From: Marinisporobacter sp.
GTDB lineage: Bacteria > Bacillota > Clostridia > Peptostreptococcales > Thermotaleaceae
NCBI GenBank assembly: GCA_025210525.1
Contig: JAOARP010000053.1
Location: 1 to 64,000, forward strand
Reading direction: 5' to 3'
DNA: 64,000 nucleotides
The notes below the pieces were generated by a model that had not been told where the DNA came from, made no database searches, and saw only the letters and a program-made list of their open reading frames with translations. A program made the translations under genes and the position numbers. Positions 1-10,189 of the stretch are shown here, one piece after another. The first letter of the stretch is position 1. Each line of letters begins with the position of its first letter.

Positions 1-136
1 GAAGCCCCCCTTAAGATAAGATTTCCCATAGCGTTAAGCTAGTAAGACCCCAGAAAGACTATCTGGTTGATAGGTCGGAGGTGTAAGGGCAGTAATGTCT
101 TAAGCTGACCGATACTAATAGGTCGAGGACTTGACC
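1..136 (+). rRNA. 23S ribosomal RNA, 3' end (partial)
   Basis: The window opens inside the last part of a 23S rRNA. The sequence up to about 136 matches the conserved 3' end of Firmicute 23S rRNA, with the closing GACCGATACTAATAGGTCGA segment followed by GGACTTGACC. The 5' part lies outside the window. A spacer of about 115 bases without a tRNA separates it from 5S. Confidence 0.95.
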
Positions 137-249
137 AAAGGAATATGCATTGTTTGGTTTTGAGAGTATAATCTCAAAATGAAACTAAGAAACATGAAGT
201 TTCTTAGTACTACAATCACACCAAATGAAAGATTTGGGGGATTGCAGCA

Positions 250-366
250 TCTAGTGGCTACAGCGAAGGGGTCACACCTGTTCCCATACCGAACACAGAA
301 GTTAAGCCCTTCAGCGCTGATGGTACTTGGTGGGTAACTGCCTGGGAGAGTAGGTCGTCGCTGGTT
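250..366 (+). rRNA. rrf: 5S ribosomal RNA
   Basis: A complete 5S rRNA of about 117 nt. Conserved segments are visible: GGTCACACCTGTTCCCATAC, GAACACAGAAGTTAAGC and TGGTACTTGGTGGGTAACTG, ending in GGGAGAGTAGG. The ends are set by pairing of the 5' and 3' strands and are good to a few bases. It directly precedes the rRNA operon terminator. Confidence 0.96.
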
Positions 367-410
367 AAAAAGAATCTAAAACGAGAAAATCGTTTTAGAT
401 TCTTTTTTTT
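367..410 (+). terminator. rRNA operon Rho-independent terminator
   Basis: An inverted repeat (AAAAGAATCTAAAACG, 7-nt loop, CGTTTTAGATTCTTTT) followed by a run of T closes the rRNA operon just after 5S. Confidence 0.92.
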
Positions 411-495
411 AGCAAAAATAATGGATATTGTGTTTTTATTGAAAGAATTTTTTGTAATCAAATCATAACAAAAGTTGATAGGTATTTTTTATGTA

Positions 496-524
496 TTTAC
501 ACATTTTTTCTTAAGTGATATAAT
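496..524 (+). promoter_or_regulatory. Promoter of glpP copy 1
   Basis: TTTACA at 496-501 and TATAAT at 519-524 with a 17-nt spacer form a good sigma-A promoter. The predicted start near 531 lies just before the first GlpP-type leader, so the leader would be at the 5' end of the transcript. Confidence 0.7.
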
Positions 525-539
525 AAATAGATACTTGTA

Positions 540-604
540 GGCATGAGACATTGAGAGCCGCACAAGTTAACCTATCTATATAGGCTTAGCTTTGTGGTTT
601 TTTT
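540..604 (+). promoter_or_regulatory. GlpP-type antiterminator leader 1 (before glpP1)
   Basis: The box GCATGAGACATTGAGAGCC runs into an imperfect hairpin and a T-run (597-604). Five further copies of this arrangement precede other glp genes in the window. Here the box is the most divergent (GACATTGAG in place of GAAATGGAG). In Bacillus subtilis GlpP binds glp leader mRNA when G3P is present and prevents termination. Assignment to GlpP here is inference from repetition and context. Its place before glpP itself suggests positive autoregulation. Confidence 0.75.
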
Positions 605-751
605 GATTATAATGAATATTGTGAAAATTGATTCTTTGGAAAGCTTTGAATAATATAAACTTCAAAAGTTGATTTTTAAAATTTCATTGACTACTTTATG
701 TCATAATATAGATGCTTTAGGGAACTCTATTTACTTAAGGGAGGGGTTTTA

Positions 752-1318
752 GTGAATAAAAATTTTTATGAAAAAGTAGAAGCAAATCCCATTATTGCAG
801 CGGTAAATAGTATGGAAAAATTGGATTTAGCTATTCAATCACCTTGTGAGATTATTTTTTTACTTACAGGAAATATTTTCAATTTGAAAGGGATTATAGA
901 TAAAGTAAAAGATCAAGGTATGGATATTTATGTACATATTGATTTAATGGAAGGATTTTCAAAGGATACGGTTGCACTAAAGTATATTCACGAGAATATG
1001 AAGCCTGATGGAATTATTACTACAAAGAGTAGCCTTGTTAAAAAGGCGAAAAATATGAATATACGTGCTATACAAAGACTTTTTATACTAGATTCTTTAT
1101 CTCTTGAGACGGGGATTCATTCAGTAAAATCTACAAGACCTGATGCAATAGAAATTATGCCAGGAATCATGCCTAAGATTATTAAGAAGGTATATGATAA
1201 AACAAAGCTACCGGTTATAGCCGGTGGATTAATTAATGATAAAGATGATGTAATACAGAGTCTTAAAGCTGGAGCTATGGCAATATCAACTAGTAAGAAA
1301 GAAATTTGGGATATGTAA
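752..1318 (+). CDS. glpP: Glycerol-3-phosphate responsive antiterminator GlpP (copy 1)
   Basis: This 188-residue protein belongs to the GlpP family of RNA-binding antiterminators, which bind G3P and let transcription pass leader terminators of glp genes. It has a TIM-barrel-like sequence with the family pattern: an early EANPIIAAVN segment, an FLLTGNIFNL segment, GIITTKSSLV in the middle and a C-terminal GAMAISTSKKEIW. The start is GTG, chosen because GGGAGGGG lies 7-8 bases upstream. A GlpP-type leader and sigma-A promoter precede it and a terminator follows. A close paralogue lies at 15116. The two keep long identical stretches but differ near both ends and in the C-terminal third. Confidence 0.93.
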   Translation: MNKNFYEKVEANPIIAAVNSMEKLDLAIQSPCEIIFLLTGNIFNLKGIIDKVKDQGMDIYVHIDLMEGFSKDTVALKYIHENMKPDGIITTKSSLVKKAKNMNIRAIQRLFILDSLSLETGIHSVKSTRPDAIEIMPGIMPKIIKKVYDKTKLPVIAGGLINDKDDVIQSLKAGAMAISTSKKEIWDM

Positions 1319-1327
1319 GAATTATTT

Positions 1328-1370
1328 ACGATCCACTTTGAGGAGTATTAGTGGATCGTAATATTTTTTA
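1328..1370 (+). terminator. Terminator after glpP1
   Basis: ACGATCCACT and AGTGGATCGT form a 10-bp stem with a 12-nt loop, followed by AATATTTTTT. It separates glpP1 from pyk. Confidence 0.85.
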
Positions 1371-1433
1371 TATAATATAGAAAAATAAGTTTATCACACA
1401 CTAACTTATGAAAATTGAAAGGAGATTTGTTTT

Positions 1434-3191
1434 ATGAAAAAAACAAAAATTGTATGTACTATTGGACCTGCAAGTGAAAAGAAAGAGATTTTAGCAGAAC
1501 TTATTAAAAATGGGATGAACGTGACAAGATTGAACTTCTCTCATGGAAATCATGATGAACATCAAAAGAGAATTGATACAATAAAGGAAATAAGAAAAGA
1601 ATTAGATATACCTGTAGCTATCTTATTAGATACAAAGGGACCTGAAATTAGAACAGGAAATTTTAAAGAGGGAGAAGCCTTTTTAAATGAAGGAGAATTC
1701 TTCACATTAACAACAAGAGATATTCTTGGAGATGTAACTATTGGAAGTATTACATATAAAGAGCTACCTAAAGATGTAAAACCAGGAGATACAATCCTTA
1801 TTGATGATGGTTTAGTAGGACTAGAAGTTTTAGAAATTTGTGATGGAACAGATATAAAATGTAAAATTAAAAATTCAGGAATGATTAAAAACCATAAGGG
1901 AGTAAACGTACCGGGAGTTAAGATTAATCTTCCAGCATTAACAGAAAAGGATAGAAGCGATATTATTTTTGGTATTCAAAATGGAATCGATTTTATTGCT
2001 GCTTCCTTTGTAAGAAAAGCAGAAGACGTACTTGCAATAAGAAAGGTTTTAGAAGAACATAATGCAGAAGATATTCAAATTATATCAAAAATTGAGAACC
2101 AAGAAGGTGTAGACAATATAGATAAAATCATTGAAGTATCTGATGGAATTATGGTTGCTAGGGGAGACTTAGGGGTTGAAATTCCAACAGAACAAGTGCC
2201 ACTTGCTCAAAAAATGATGATTCAAAAATGTAATAGTGTAGGAAAACCAGTTATTACAGCTACACAAATGCTAGATTCTATGATGAGAAATCCAAGACCT
2301 ACTAGAGCAGAAGTAACAGATGTAGCAAATGCTATATTTGATGGTACAGATGCTATTATGTTATCTGGAGAAACAGCTGCTGGAAAATATCCTGTTGAAG
2401 CTGTACAGACTATGGGAAACATAGCAAAAACTACAGAGGATGCACTAGATTATCAAGCAATTCTTAGAGAAAAGAGTGTAGGAAAAAATATAAGTATTAC
2501 AGATGCAGTAAGTCATGCTACTTGTACAAGTGCACAGGATTTAGGAGCGTCAGCAATTATTACAGCAACTTCATCAGGTCATACTGCAAGAATGGTATCA
2601 AAATTTAGACCAAAGGCACCAATTATTGCATCTACAACAAATGAAAAGGTAGTAAGAAGATTATTATTAAACTGGAACGTATACCCTATTATGACAGCTA
2701 AAGGTGACTCTACAGATGAAATCTTCGATCTTTCAGTAAAAAAATCATTAGAAGAAGGATATATAAAAGCAGGAGATCTGGTAATCATTACAGCAGGTGT
2801 TCCAGTAGGAGTTGCAGGTAGCACAAATACAATCAAAGTTCATATAGCAGGAGAAGTACTTGTTAAGGGAACAGGAATCGGAAGAAAATCAGAAACTGGT
2901 ACTGTATGTATAGCAAATAATGCACAAGAAGCAAATGAAAAGCTTAAAGAAGGAGATATTCTTGTTACTATAGCAACAGATAAAGATATGGTACCATATA
3001 TGGAAAAAGCGTCTGCTATCATTGCAGAAGAAGGAGGACTTACTTCTCATGCTGCTGTTGTAGGGTTAAATATAGAAAAACCAGTAATTGTTGGAGCAAC
3101 TAATGCTACAAAATTATTAAAGGATGGGCAAGCAGTAACTGTAGATGGAACAAGTGGTTTAATATATGATGGGAAAATAAGTATTTTATAA
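1434..3191 (+). CDS. pyk: Pyruvate kinase with C-terminal PEP-utiliser domain
   Basis: Pyruvate kinase converts phosphoenolpyruvate and ADP to pyruvate and ATP, the last step of glycolysis and of glycerol breakdown. The 585-residue length, the N-terminal KIVCTIGPAS, the active-site signature MVARGDLGVEIP near residue 240 and a C-terminal extension from about 475 show the long Bacillus-type enzyme. The extension carries GLTSHAAVVG near residue 535, typical of the PEP-utiliser mobile domain. A GGAG ribosome site precedes the ATG. It stands between glpP and glpF, so the lower end of the glycerol pathway sits with the uptake genes, though it has a terminator before it and the glpF promoter after it. 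Confidence 0.96.
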   Translation: MKKTKIVCTIGPASEKKEILAELIKNGMNVTRLNFSHGNHDEHQKRIDTIKEIRKELDIPVAILLDTKGPEIRTGNFKEGEAFLNEGEFFTLTTRDILGDVTIGSITYKELPKDVKPGDTILIDDGLVGLEVLEICDGTDIKCKIKNSGMIKNHKGVNVPGVKINLPALTEKDRSDIIFGIQNGIDFIAASFVRKAEDVLAIRKVLEEHNAEDIQIISKIENQEGVDNIDKIIEVSDGIMVARGDLGVEIPTEQVPLAQKMMIQKCNSVGKPVITATQMLDSMMRNPRPTRAEVTDVANAIFDGTDAIMLSGETAAGKYPVEAVQTMGNIAKTTEDALDYQAILREKSVGKNISITDAVSHATCTSAQDLGASAIITATSSGHTARMVSKFRPKAPIIASTTNEKVVRRLLLNWNVYPIMTAKGDSTDEIFDLSVKKSLEEGYIKAGDLVIITAGVPVGVAGSTNTIKVHIAGEVLVKGTGIGRKSETGTVCIANNAQEANEKLKEGDILVTIATDKDMVPYMEKASAIIAEEGGLTSHAAVVGLNIEKPVIVGATNATKLLKDGQAVTVDGTSGLIYDGKISIL

Positions 3192-3216
3192 AAACGACGA
3201 AATTTTTAGAAAACTA

Positions 3217-3245
3217 TTTACAAATTGCTTTTGAAATGATATCAT
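3217..3245 (+). promoter_or_regulatory. Promoter of glpF
   Basis: TTTACA at 3217-3222 and TATCAT at 3240-3245 with a 17-nt spacer, placed about 20 bases before the second GlpP-type leader. Confidence 0.6.
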
Positions 3246-3265
3246 AGATTTAAATATGAATATTC

Positions 3266-3333
3266 AAGGCGGAGAAATGGAGAGCCATGCAGATCACCCT
3301 AGAGGTAGGGTTGGTTTCGCATGGCTTATTTTT
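3266..3333 (+). promoter_or_regulatory. GlpP-type antiterminator leader 2 (before glpF-glpK)
   Basis: The box GGCGGAGAAATGGAGAGCC is followed by a strong hairpin, GCCATGCAGATCACCCTA against TAGGGTTGGTTTCGCATGGC, and a T-run. The last GCC of the box is also the first part of the terminator stem, as in the other copies, so protein binding to the box would compete with the stem. In B. subtilis the glpFK transcript has a GlpP-dependent leader in the same place. Confidence 0.8.
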
Positions 3334-3381
3334 CTGTAGTTAGAAGGAGGGGGCGAAAAATTAAAGGGAGAGAAGCTTTAT

Positions 3382-3483
3382 GTGAAGAAGGAAAACGTTA
3401 TCTATAAAGAATTCATCTCTGAGAATATTCAGAAAACGTTTTCTGCATCATTAAACTACGAAGGGAGGATAGGGAAGCAGTAA
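3382..3483 (+). CDS. Possible 33-residue small ORF before glpF
   Basis: A GTG-started frame of 33 codons begins MKKENVIYKEFIS and ends EGRIGKQ. A GGGAGAG sequence lies about 10 bases upstream of the GTG. I recognise no family. It overlaps both cre-like palindromes, so the DNA may be conserved for regulation and not for coding. It could be a leader peptide, the remnant of a gene, or chance. Confidence 0.25.
   Translation: MKKENVIYKEFISENIQKTFSASLNYEGRIGKQ
3390..3445 (+). promoter_or_regulatory. Two cre-like sites before glpF
   Basis: A perfect 16-bp palindrome CAGAAAACGTTTTCTG occupies 3430-3445, and a related GGAAAACGTTATCT lies at 3390-3403. Both resemble the CcpA cre consensus (TGWAANCGNTNWCA type). 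They lie downstream of the glpF promoter, where CcpA could act as a roadblock. Carbon catabolite repression of glycerol uptake genes is well known in Firmicutes. The assignment is by consensus only. Confidence 0.5.
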
Positions 3484-3646
3484 ATGAAACTTTATTTAAA
3501 TAAAAAAAATCTTTGTAATAATAAATATTACAAAGAAAAAAGAATAGAACAGATAAAATGTTAAATTATTAACAATACTCAGGTATTATTTTATAAGATT
3601 AGGATAAGAATGTCAATATAAATTAATTATATAGGGGAGGAATATT

Positions 3647-4351
3647 ATGTCAGCATTTATGGGTGAAATTATAGGTACAATGATATTAATCATTTTAGGT
3701 TGTGGTGTGAATGCAGGGGTTACACTAAATAAGTCTTATTCGAAAGCTTCAGGCTGGATTGTTATTACTATAGGTTGGGGTCTTGGTGTTGCTATGGCAG
3801 TTTATGCTGTTGGAGGTATAAGTGGTGCTCACCTTAATCCAGCTGTAACCATAGGATTAGCTTCTATTGGAAGTTTTCCATGGGCAGATGTTCCAGGATA
3901 TATAGTAGCTCAAATGATAGGAGCTATTATAGGAGCAACACTTGTATGGCTACACTATTTACCTCATTGGGCTGAAACAGAAGATCCAGGAAGTAAATTA
4001 GGAGTATTTTCAACAGGACCAGCTATAAAAAATACATTTGCAAATGTGATGAGTGAGATCATAGGTACTTTCGTATTAGTACTAGGAATATTAGCAATTG
4101 GGCAGAATGAATTTGCACAAGGATTAAATCCATTTATTGTAGGTGCATTGATTGTAGCTATTGGTATTTCTTTAGGAGGAACTACTGGATATGCAATCAA
4201 TCCGGCTCGTGATTTAGGACCTCGTATTGCACATTTTATCCTTCCAATAGCAGGTAAAGGAGATTCAAACTGGGGATATGCTTGGATTCCAGTAGTGGCA
4301 CCTATTATTGGTGGGGTTCTAGGTGGCGTATTCTTTCAAACATTCTTTTAA
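3647..4351 (+). CDS. glpF: Glycerol uptake facilitator (aquaglyceroporin)
   Basis: GlpF is a membrane channel that lets glycerol diffuse into the cell. The 234-residue protein has six hydrophobic segments and the two NPA half-helix motifs of the MIP family: GAHLNPAVTIG near residue 64 and GYAINPARDLGPR near residue 184. The Asp after the second NPA-Arg is typical of glycerol-conducting members as opposed to water channels. GGGGAGG precedes the ATG. glpK follows after 120 bases without a clear terminator, so the two are likely cotranscribed. Confidence 0.95.
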   Translation: MSAFMGEIIGTMILIILGCGVNAGVTLNKSYSKASGWIVITIGWGLGVAMAVYAVGGISGAHLNPAVTIGLASIGSFPWADVPGYIVAQMIGAIIGATLVWLHYLPHWAETEDPGSKLGVFSTGPAIKNTFANVMSEIIGTFVLVLGILAIGQNEFAQGLNPFIVGALIVAIGISLGGTTGYAINPARDLGPRIAHFILPIAGKGDSNWGYAWIPVVAPIIGGVLGGVFFQTFF

Positions 4352-4450
4352 AATACTTTTAAGTAGTTGTTAAATGAAAAACTGTATGTATTCAATAAAA
4401 ATAATATCAAAACTACTAAAATAGATGATCCTAAAATTAGGATAACTTAA

Positions 4451-5971
<1,521 letters not shown>

Positions 5972-6047
5972 ATCATATAAGGGTAAAGATGATAAAACAT
6001 TTACAATAGATAGCTTATATGATAAAGTGAGATAAATGAATATCTAA

Positions 6048-6114
6048 AGGCGTGAGAAATGGAGAGCCGCATGAAGCTATCTAAAAAATTAGAGATAGCT
6101 TTGTGTGGTTTTTT
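6048..6114 (+). promoter_or_regulatory. GlpP-type antiterminator leader 3 (before dehydrogenase operon 1)
   Basis: AGGCGTGAGAAATGGAGAGCC runs into a hairpin made of CCGCATGAAGCTATCT and AGAGATAGCTTTGTGTGG, followed by TTTTTTG. A TTTACA at 6000-6005 with a weak TAAAGT at 6023-6028 (17-nt spacer) could be its own promoter. B. subtilis has a GlpP leader before glpD at the corresponding place. Confidence 0.8.
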
Positions 6115-6141
6115 GTTTTGTAATTTAAAGGAGGGAATCAT

Positions 6142-7620
6142 ATGTATGATGTAGCGGTAATAGGTGCGGGCATTATAGGAACTTTTATAACAAGAGAGTT
6201 ATCAAAATTTGATTTAAAAACGATTATGATTGATAAAGATGCAGATATAGCTAATGGAACAACAAAGGCAAATAGTGCTATTATTCATGCTGGTTATGAT
6301 GCAAAACCAGATACACTAAAGGGAAAGCTAAATGAAAAGGGAAATGCTGTATATGGAAAAGTTTGTGAAGAATTAGATGTACATTTTAAAAGAATAGGTT
6401 CTTTAGTTATTGCTAGTAACGAAGAAGAAATGGAAAGTATAAAAGAATTGTATGAAAGAGGACTCAAAAACAATATTCCAGATATGAAGATTTTATCTCA
6501 AGAAGAAGTAAGAGAAATGGAGCCTAACTTAAATGAAGAAATTATTGCTGCTTTGTATGCGCCAACTGCGGGGATTGTTAGTCCTTGGGAACTTGCAGTA
6601 GCATTAGCTGAAAACGCAGTCGACAATGGTGCTGAGATTAAGCTTGAAATGGAAGTTTTAGGTATTGAGAAAAATGAAGAAGGTTATATTATTCAAACAA
6701 ATAATGGAGAGATAAAATCAAAATACATTTTTAATTGTGCAGGGGTATACGCTGATCGTATCAATGAAATGGTAGCATCAAGAACCTTTAGTATTCATCC
6801 AAGAAGAGGACAATACAATATTTTAGATAAGAGTACAGGAAATATTATTAATCATGTAATCTTTCAAGCACCAACAAAGCTTGGAAAAGGTGTATTGGTT
6901 GCCCCTACTGTTCATGGAAATCTATTAGTAGGACCAGATGCAGAGGACCTTGAGGATAAAGAAAATATAGCAACAACTAGGGAAAGAATTGCATTTATTC
7001 AAGAAAAATCAAAAAAGACAACTACAAAAATTCCTTTTAGTGGAACTATCACAAGCTTTGCAGGGTTAAGAGCTGTTCCAAGTACGGAAGATTTTATCAT
7101 AGAAGAGTCTAAAGAAGCAAAAGGGTTTATCAATGTTGCTGGAATAGAATCTCCAGGATTATCAGCAGCACCAGCTATAGCAGAATATGCCATTGAACTT
7201 TTAAAAGGGATTATAGGTGAACTTAAAGAAAGAAAAGATTTCAATCCAAGAAGGAAACCTGTGATTCGTTTTATGGAGTTAAGTGATGAAGAAAAAGCAG
7301 AAGTTATTAAGAAAGATCCAAGATACGGAAGGATTATTTGTAGATGTGAAAATATTACAGAAGGTGAAATCGTAGACTCTATCCATAGGAATGCAGGAGG
7401 AAGAACTGTAGATGCTATTAAAAGAAGAGTAAGACCTGGTATGGGAAGATGTCAGGGGGGCTTTTGTGGACCAAGAGTTATGGAAATCTTAGCCAGAGAA
7501 TTAAAAATAGATATTAAAGAGGTCGTGAAGGATAGTAAAGCATCGTACATTTTAACAGAAGAAACGAAACAAAATAAGGCAGATCAAGTAGAAAATTTAG
7601 AAGAAACAAAAATATCTTAA
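6142..7620 (+). CDS. glpA: FAD-dependent glycerol-3-phosphate dehydrogenase, GlpA-like (copy 1)
   Basis: This 492-residue flavoprotein is predicted to oxidise G3P to dihydroxyacetone phosphate. An N-terminal dinucleotide fold VAVIGAGIIGTFITREL starts at residue 3, a DAO-type FAD oxidoreductase domain follows to about 370, and a BFD-like [2Fe-2S] domain has CRCENITEGEI near residue 400 and GRCQGGFC near 437, giving four Cys. This layout is that of anaerobic GlpA. It forms an operon with the next two genes (17-base gap to the second) behind a GlpP-type leader. A nearly identical copy lies at 17522. Confidence 0.88.
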   Translation: MYDVAVIGAGIIGTFITRELSKFDLKTIMIDKDADIANGTTKANSAIIHAGYDAKPDTLKGKLNEKGNAVYGKVCEELDVHFKRIGSLVIASNEEEMESIKELYERGLKNNIPDMKILSQEEVREMEPNLNEEIIAALYAPTAGIVSPWELAVALAENAVDNGAEIKLEMEVLGIEKNEEGYIIQTNNGEIKSKYIFNCAGVYADRINEMVASRTFSIHPRRGQYNILDKSTGNIINHVIFQAPTKLGKGVLVAPTVHGNLLVGPDAEDLEDKENIATTRERIAFIQEKSKKTTTKIPFSGTITSFAGLRAVPSTEDFIIEESKEAKGFINVAGIESPGLSAAPAIAEYAIELLKGIIGELKERKDFNPRRKPVIRFMELSDEEKAEVIKKDPRYGRIICRCENITEGEIVDSIHRNAGGRTVDAIKRRVRPGMGRCQGGFCGPRVMEILARELKIDIKEVVKDSKASYILTEETKQNKADQVENLEETKIS

Positions 7621-7637
7621 GGGAAGGGAGTGATCAT

Positions 7638-8903
7638 ATGTTAAAATACGATATTGTTGTAGTTGGAGGAGGTCCAGCAGGACTGGCAGCAGCTATTGAA
7701 GCTAAGAAAAACGGAGTAGATCATATTTTAGTCATAGAAAGAGATAGAGAGTTAGGTGGAATCCTTCAGCAATGTATTCATAATGGATTTGGACTTCATG
7801 TTTTTAAAGAGGAATTAACAGGACCTGAATATGCAGAAAAATTTATTGCTGAACTAAAAAATATGGGAATAGAATATAAGCTAGATACAATGGTACTAGA
7901 AATCGGAGAAGAAAAAACCATTCATGCCATTAATACAGTAGATGGATTTATGAGTATAGAGGCAGGGGCTATTATTCTTTCTATGGGATGTAGAGAGAGA
8001 ACACGAGGAGCTATAAATATTCCTGGAACAAGACCAGCTGGCGTATTCACAGCAGGAACTGCTCAAAGATTTGTGAATATGGAAGGTTATATGGTAGGGA
8101 AAAGGGTAGTCATTTTAGGTTCAGGTGATATAGGTCTTATAATGGCAAGAAGAATGACATTAGAAGGAGCAAAGGTACTTGCAGTAGCAGAGCTTATGCC
8201 TTTTTCAGGAGGACTTACTAGAAATATTGTACAATGTTTAGATGATTATGATATTCCTTTATACTTAAGTCATACCCTAATGGATATAAAGGGAAAAGAT
8301 AGAGTAGAAGGGGTAGTCATTGCAGAGGTAGATCAAAATAGAAAGCCAATTGGAGGAACAGAAAAATATTATGATTGCGATACTTTATTATTATCTGTAG
8401 GTCTTATTCCAGAAAATGAAATTTCTAAAAATGCAGGGATTGCGTTAGACCCTGTTACGTCGGGACCTATTGTAAATGAATCTATGGAAACAAGCATAGA
8501 AGGAGTTTTTGCTTGTGGAAATGTAGTACATGTACATGACTTAGTAGATTTTGTAACAGCAGAAAGTAAAAGAGCTGGTAAAAATGCTGCAAGATATATT
8601 AAAAAAGAGATTAAAGCAGAAGGCAAAAAAGCAAAGACAAACCCAGGAAATGGTATTCGCTATATTGTTCCTCACACTGTTAGACCAGAAAATGTTGAAG
8701 ATACACTAGATTTATTTATGAGAGTAGATAATGTATATCAAGATATGAATATGGTCGTAAAGGTAGATGGAAAAGAAATCAAAAAAATGAAAAAGAGACA
8801 TTTAGCTCCTGGAGAAATGGAATCTATAAAAATCAAAAAAGAAGATTTAGGATTCAAAGAAGATGCAGTAATTACTGTTGAATTAGAAAGGGAGGGAGCA
8901 TAA
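7638..8903 (+). CDS. NAD(P)/FAD-dependent oxidoreductase, partner of GlpA (copy 1)
   Basis: A 421-residue pyridine nucleotide-disulfide oxidoreductase-like flavoprotein. VVVGGGPAGLAAAIEAKK at residues 6-23 binds FAD. ILGSGDIGLIMARRM near 155-170 is a second nucleotide-binding fold, probably for NAD(P)H. EGVFACGNVVHVHDLVD near 285 is the closing FAD motif. It probably takes electrons from the G3P dehydrogenase and passes them to NAD(P)+ or another carrier, a role played by GlpB/GlpC in other anaerobes. The exact acceptor is not visible. The stop codon abuts the start of the next gene. Confidence 0.8.
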   Translation: MLKYDIVVVGGGPAGLAAAIEAKKNGVDHILVIERDRELGGILQQCIHNGFGLHVFKEELTGPEYAEKFIAELKNMGIEYKLDTMVLEIGEEKTIHAINTVDGFMSIEAGAIILSMGCRERTRGAINIPGTRPAGVFTAGTAQRFVNMEGYMVGKRVVILGSGDIGLIMARRMTLEGAKVLAVAELMPFSGGLTRNIVQCLDDYDIPLYLSHTLMDIKGKDRVEGVVIAEVDQNRKPIGGTEKYYDCDTLLLSVGLIPENEISKNAGIALDPVTSGPIVNESMETSIEGVFACGNVVHVHDLVDFVTAESKRAGKNAARYIKKEIKAEGKKAKTNPGNGIRYIVPHTVRPENVEDTLDLFMRVDNVYQDMNMVVKVDGKEIKKMKKRHLAPGEMESIKIKKEDLGFKEDAVITVELEREGA

Positions 8904-9257
8904 ATGGAAAAGCATCAATTAATATGTATTGTATGTCCGATGGGATGTCACTTGGAAGTGACAAAGGAAAATGAAGAATATCATGTAACAGGAAATAAAT
9001 GCCCTAGAGGAAAAACATATGGGGTGAAGGAACTTACGAACCCTACAAGAGTTGTGACAACAACTGTAAAAATTGAAGGTGGACTACTTAATAGGCTTCC
9101 AGTAAAAACAAAAGAAGCTATCCCAAAGGAAAAAATAGTTGAGTGTATGAAATTGATTGATTCCATAGAAGTAAAATCACCTATTTCAGTAGGAACGGTT
9201 ATTGTAAAAGATCTTCTAGGAACAGGAATAGATCTTGTAGCTTCAAGGAGTATGTAA
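8904..9257 (+). CDS. DUF1667 Cys-rich small protein (copy 1)
   Basis: A 117-residue soluble protein of the DUF1667 family with three Cys in CIVCPMGC (residues 8, 11, 15) and a fourth in GNKCPRG near residue 33. This four-Cys pattern resembles a metal or iron-sulfur site, as seen at the start of molybdopterin oxidoreductases. In Clostridia the family is regularly the third gene of G3P dehydrogenase operons, as here. A role in electron transfer is inferred. Its ATG follows the preceding TAA with no gap. The copy at 20290 differs at 17 positions by my count. Confidence 0.82.
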   Translation: MEKHQLICIVCPMGCHLEVTKENEEYHVTGNKCPRGKTYGVKELTNPTRVVTTTVKIEGGLLNRLPVKTKEAIPKEKIVECMKLIDSIEVKSPISVGTVIVKDLLGTGIDLVASRSM

Positions 9258-9288
9258 AGAGAGTGTACAAAATGTACCCTCTCTTTTG
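9256..9288 (+). terminator. Terminator of dehydrogenase operon 1
   Basis: AAAGAGAGTGTAC, loop AAAAT, GTACCCTCTCTTTT: a hairpin with small mismatches and a short T-run directly after the stop codon. Confidence 0.8.
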
Positions 9289-9391
9289 TATTTTTGTGTA
9301 CAAATAAACTTTTGGAATGATTTTCTAATGTGATAAAATAGTATTGGATTAATAAGAGAATTTTGCTGGATAGAATGAAGGAGAATGGCTT

Positions 9392-10066
9392 ATGTATGAA
9401 AAAATATTTGATGTAGACGCCCAAAAAAGGATGGATCTTTTTTTTATGGAAGAATTATCGAAATATGGTAAAATTGAAACATTTCAAAAGGGACAAATTA
9501 TTAACCCCAAAAAACCAAACTATATTTATATTATTCTTGAGGGTGAATTAAATCAGGTCATGTATTCTAGAAATGGGGATGAAATCATTTTTTATAGAAT
9601 AACAGAAGGAAGTATATTTGGAGAAATAGATTTTTTTGATAAAAATAGAACCTTTGTTGTGAATAAAGCAGTAACGAATTGTAAAATATCTATAGTAAAC
9701 AGGGAGGTTGTAGAAAGTAAATTAAAAGAAGAACCTAAGATCTATGAACACTTCCTTATGAGTATTGTAATAAAATATAGGATGATTATGCTAGAATTAG
9801 CTAACTTTCAATTTAATGATGCGATAGGAAAATTAGCAGATTTTTTTACAAGGTTATATTACACAGAAAATATCAATGAAAAGAATAATATAAGTATTGT
9901 ATTGACCCATGAAGAAATTGCCAATCGAGTAGGACTCAATAGAATTACAGTGACAAATGGCATGAAGCTATTTAAGGAGAAAAACTTGATAGAAATGAAA
10001 GATAGAAGAATAGTTATTAAGGATATTGAAGGGCTTAAGAAGCTTACGAATATACCTATAGAATAA
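9392..10066 (+). CDS. Crp/Fnr family transcription regulator
   Basis: A 224-residue regulator with an N-terminal cyclic-nucleotide-binding-like beta barrel (about residues 15-130, including EGELNQVMYSRNGDEIIFYRI), a dimer helix and a C-terminal winged helix with LTHEEIANRVGLNRITVTNG as recognition helix region (about 170-195). No cluster of Cys is seen, so it is unlikely to be an oxygen-sensing Fnr. It stands alone between terminators, downstream of the glp dehydrogenase operon and before the peptide-use genes. Its ligand and targets are unknown. Confidence 0.8.
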   Translation: MYEKIFDVDAQKRMDLFFMEELSKYGKIETFQKGQIINPKKPNYIYIILEGELNQVMYSRNGDEIIFYRITEGSIFGEIDFFDKNRTFVVNKAVTNCKISIVNREVVESKLKEEPKIYEHFLMSIVIKYRMIMLELANFQFNDAIGKLADFFTRLYYTENINEKNNISIVLTHEEIANRVGLNRITVTNGMKLFKEKNLIEMKDRRIVIKDIEGLKKLTNIPIE

Positions 10067-10093
10067 TCAGAACAATATTCTGATTATTTTTTA
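10065..10093 (+). terminator. Terminator after the Crp/Fnr gene
   Basis: AATCAGAA, 5-nt loop, TTCTGATT, then ATTTTTT. Confidence 0.82.
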
Positions 10094-10189
10094 ATTTGCC
10101 TAAAATTGTAATCTAGACTACAGAAAAAAACTTTTTTTTCATATAAAATTCCAATGACGATAAAAAATAAATAAAAAAGAGGATGGATC

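Larger units (their letters stand above)
3334..3646 (+). other. Long untranslated region before glpF
   Basis: About 310 bases separate the leader terminator from glpF. It holds two cre-like sites, a possible 33-codon frame (3382-3483), a 10-bp inverted repeat with A-runs on both sides at 3511-3535 (CTTTGTAATA / TATTACAAAG), and a possible second promoter (TTAACA 3569-3574, TATAAG 3592-3597, 17-nt spacer). Confidence 0.55.

Noticed and set aside
258-461. Minus-strand ORF across 5S rRNA
   Set aside because: It overlaps the 5S gene and its terminator and has no ribosome site.
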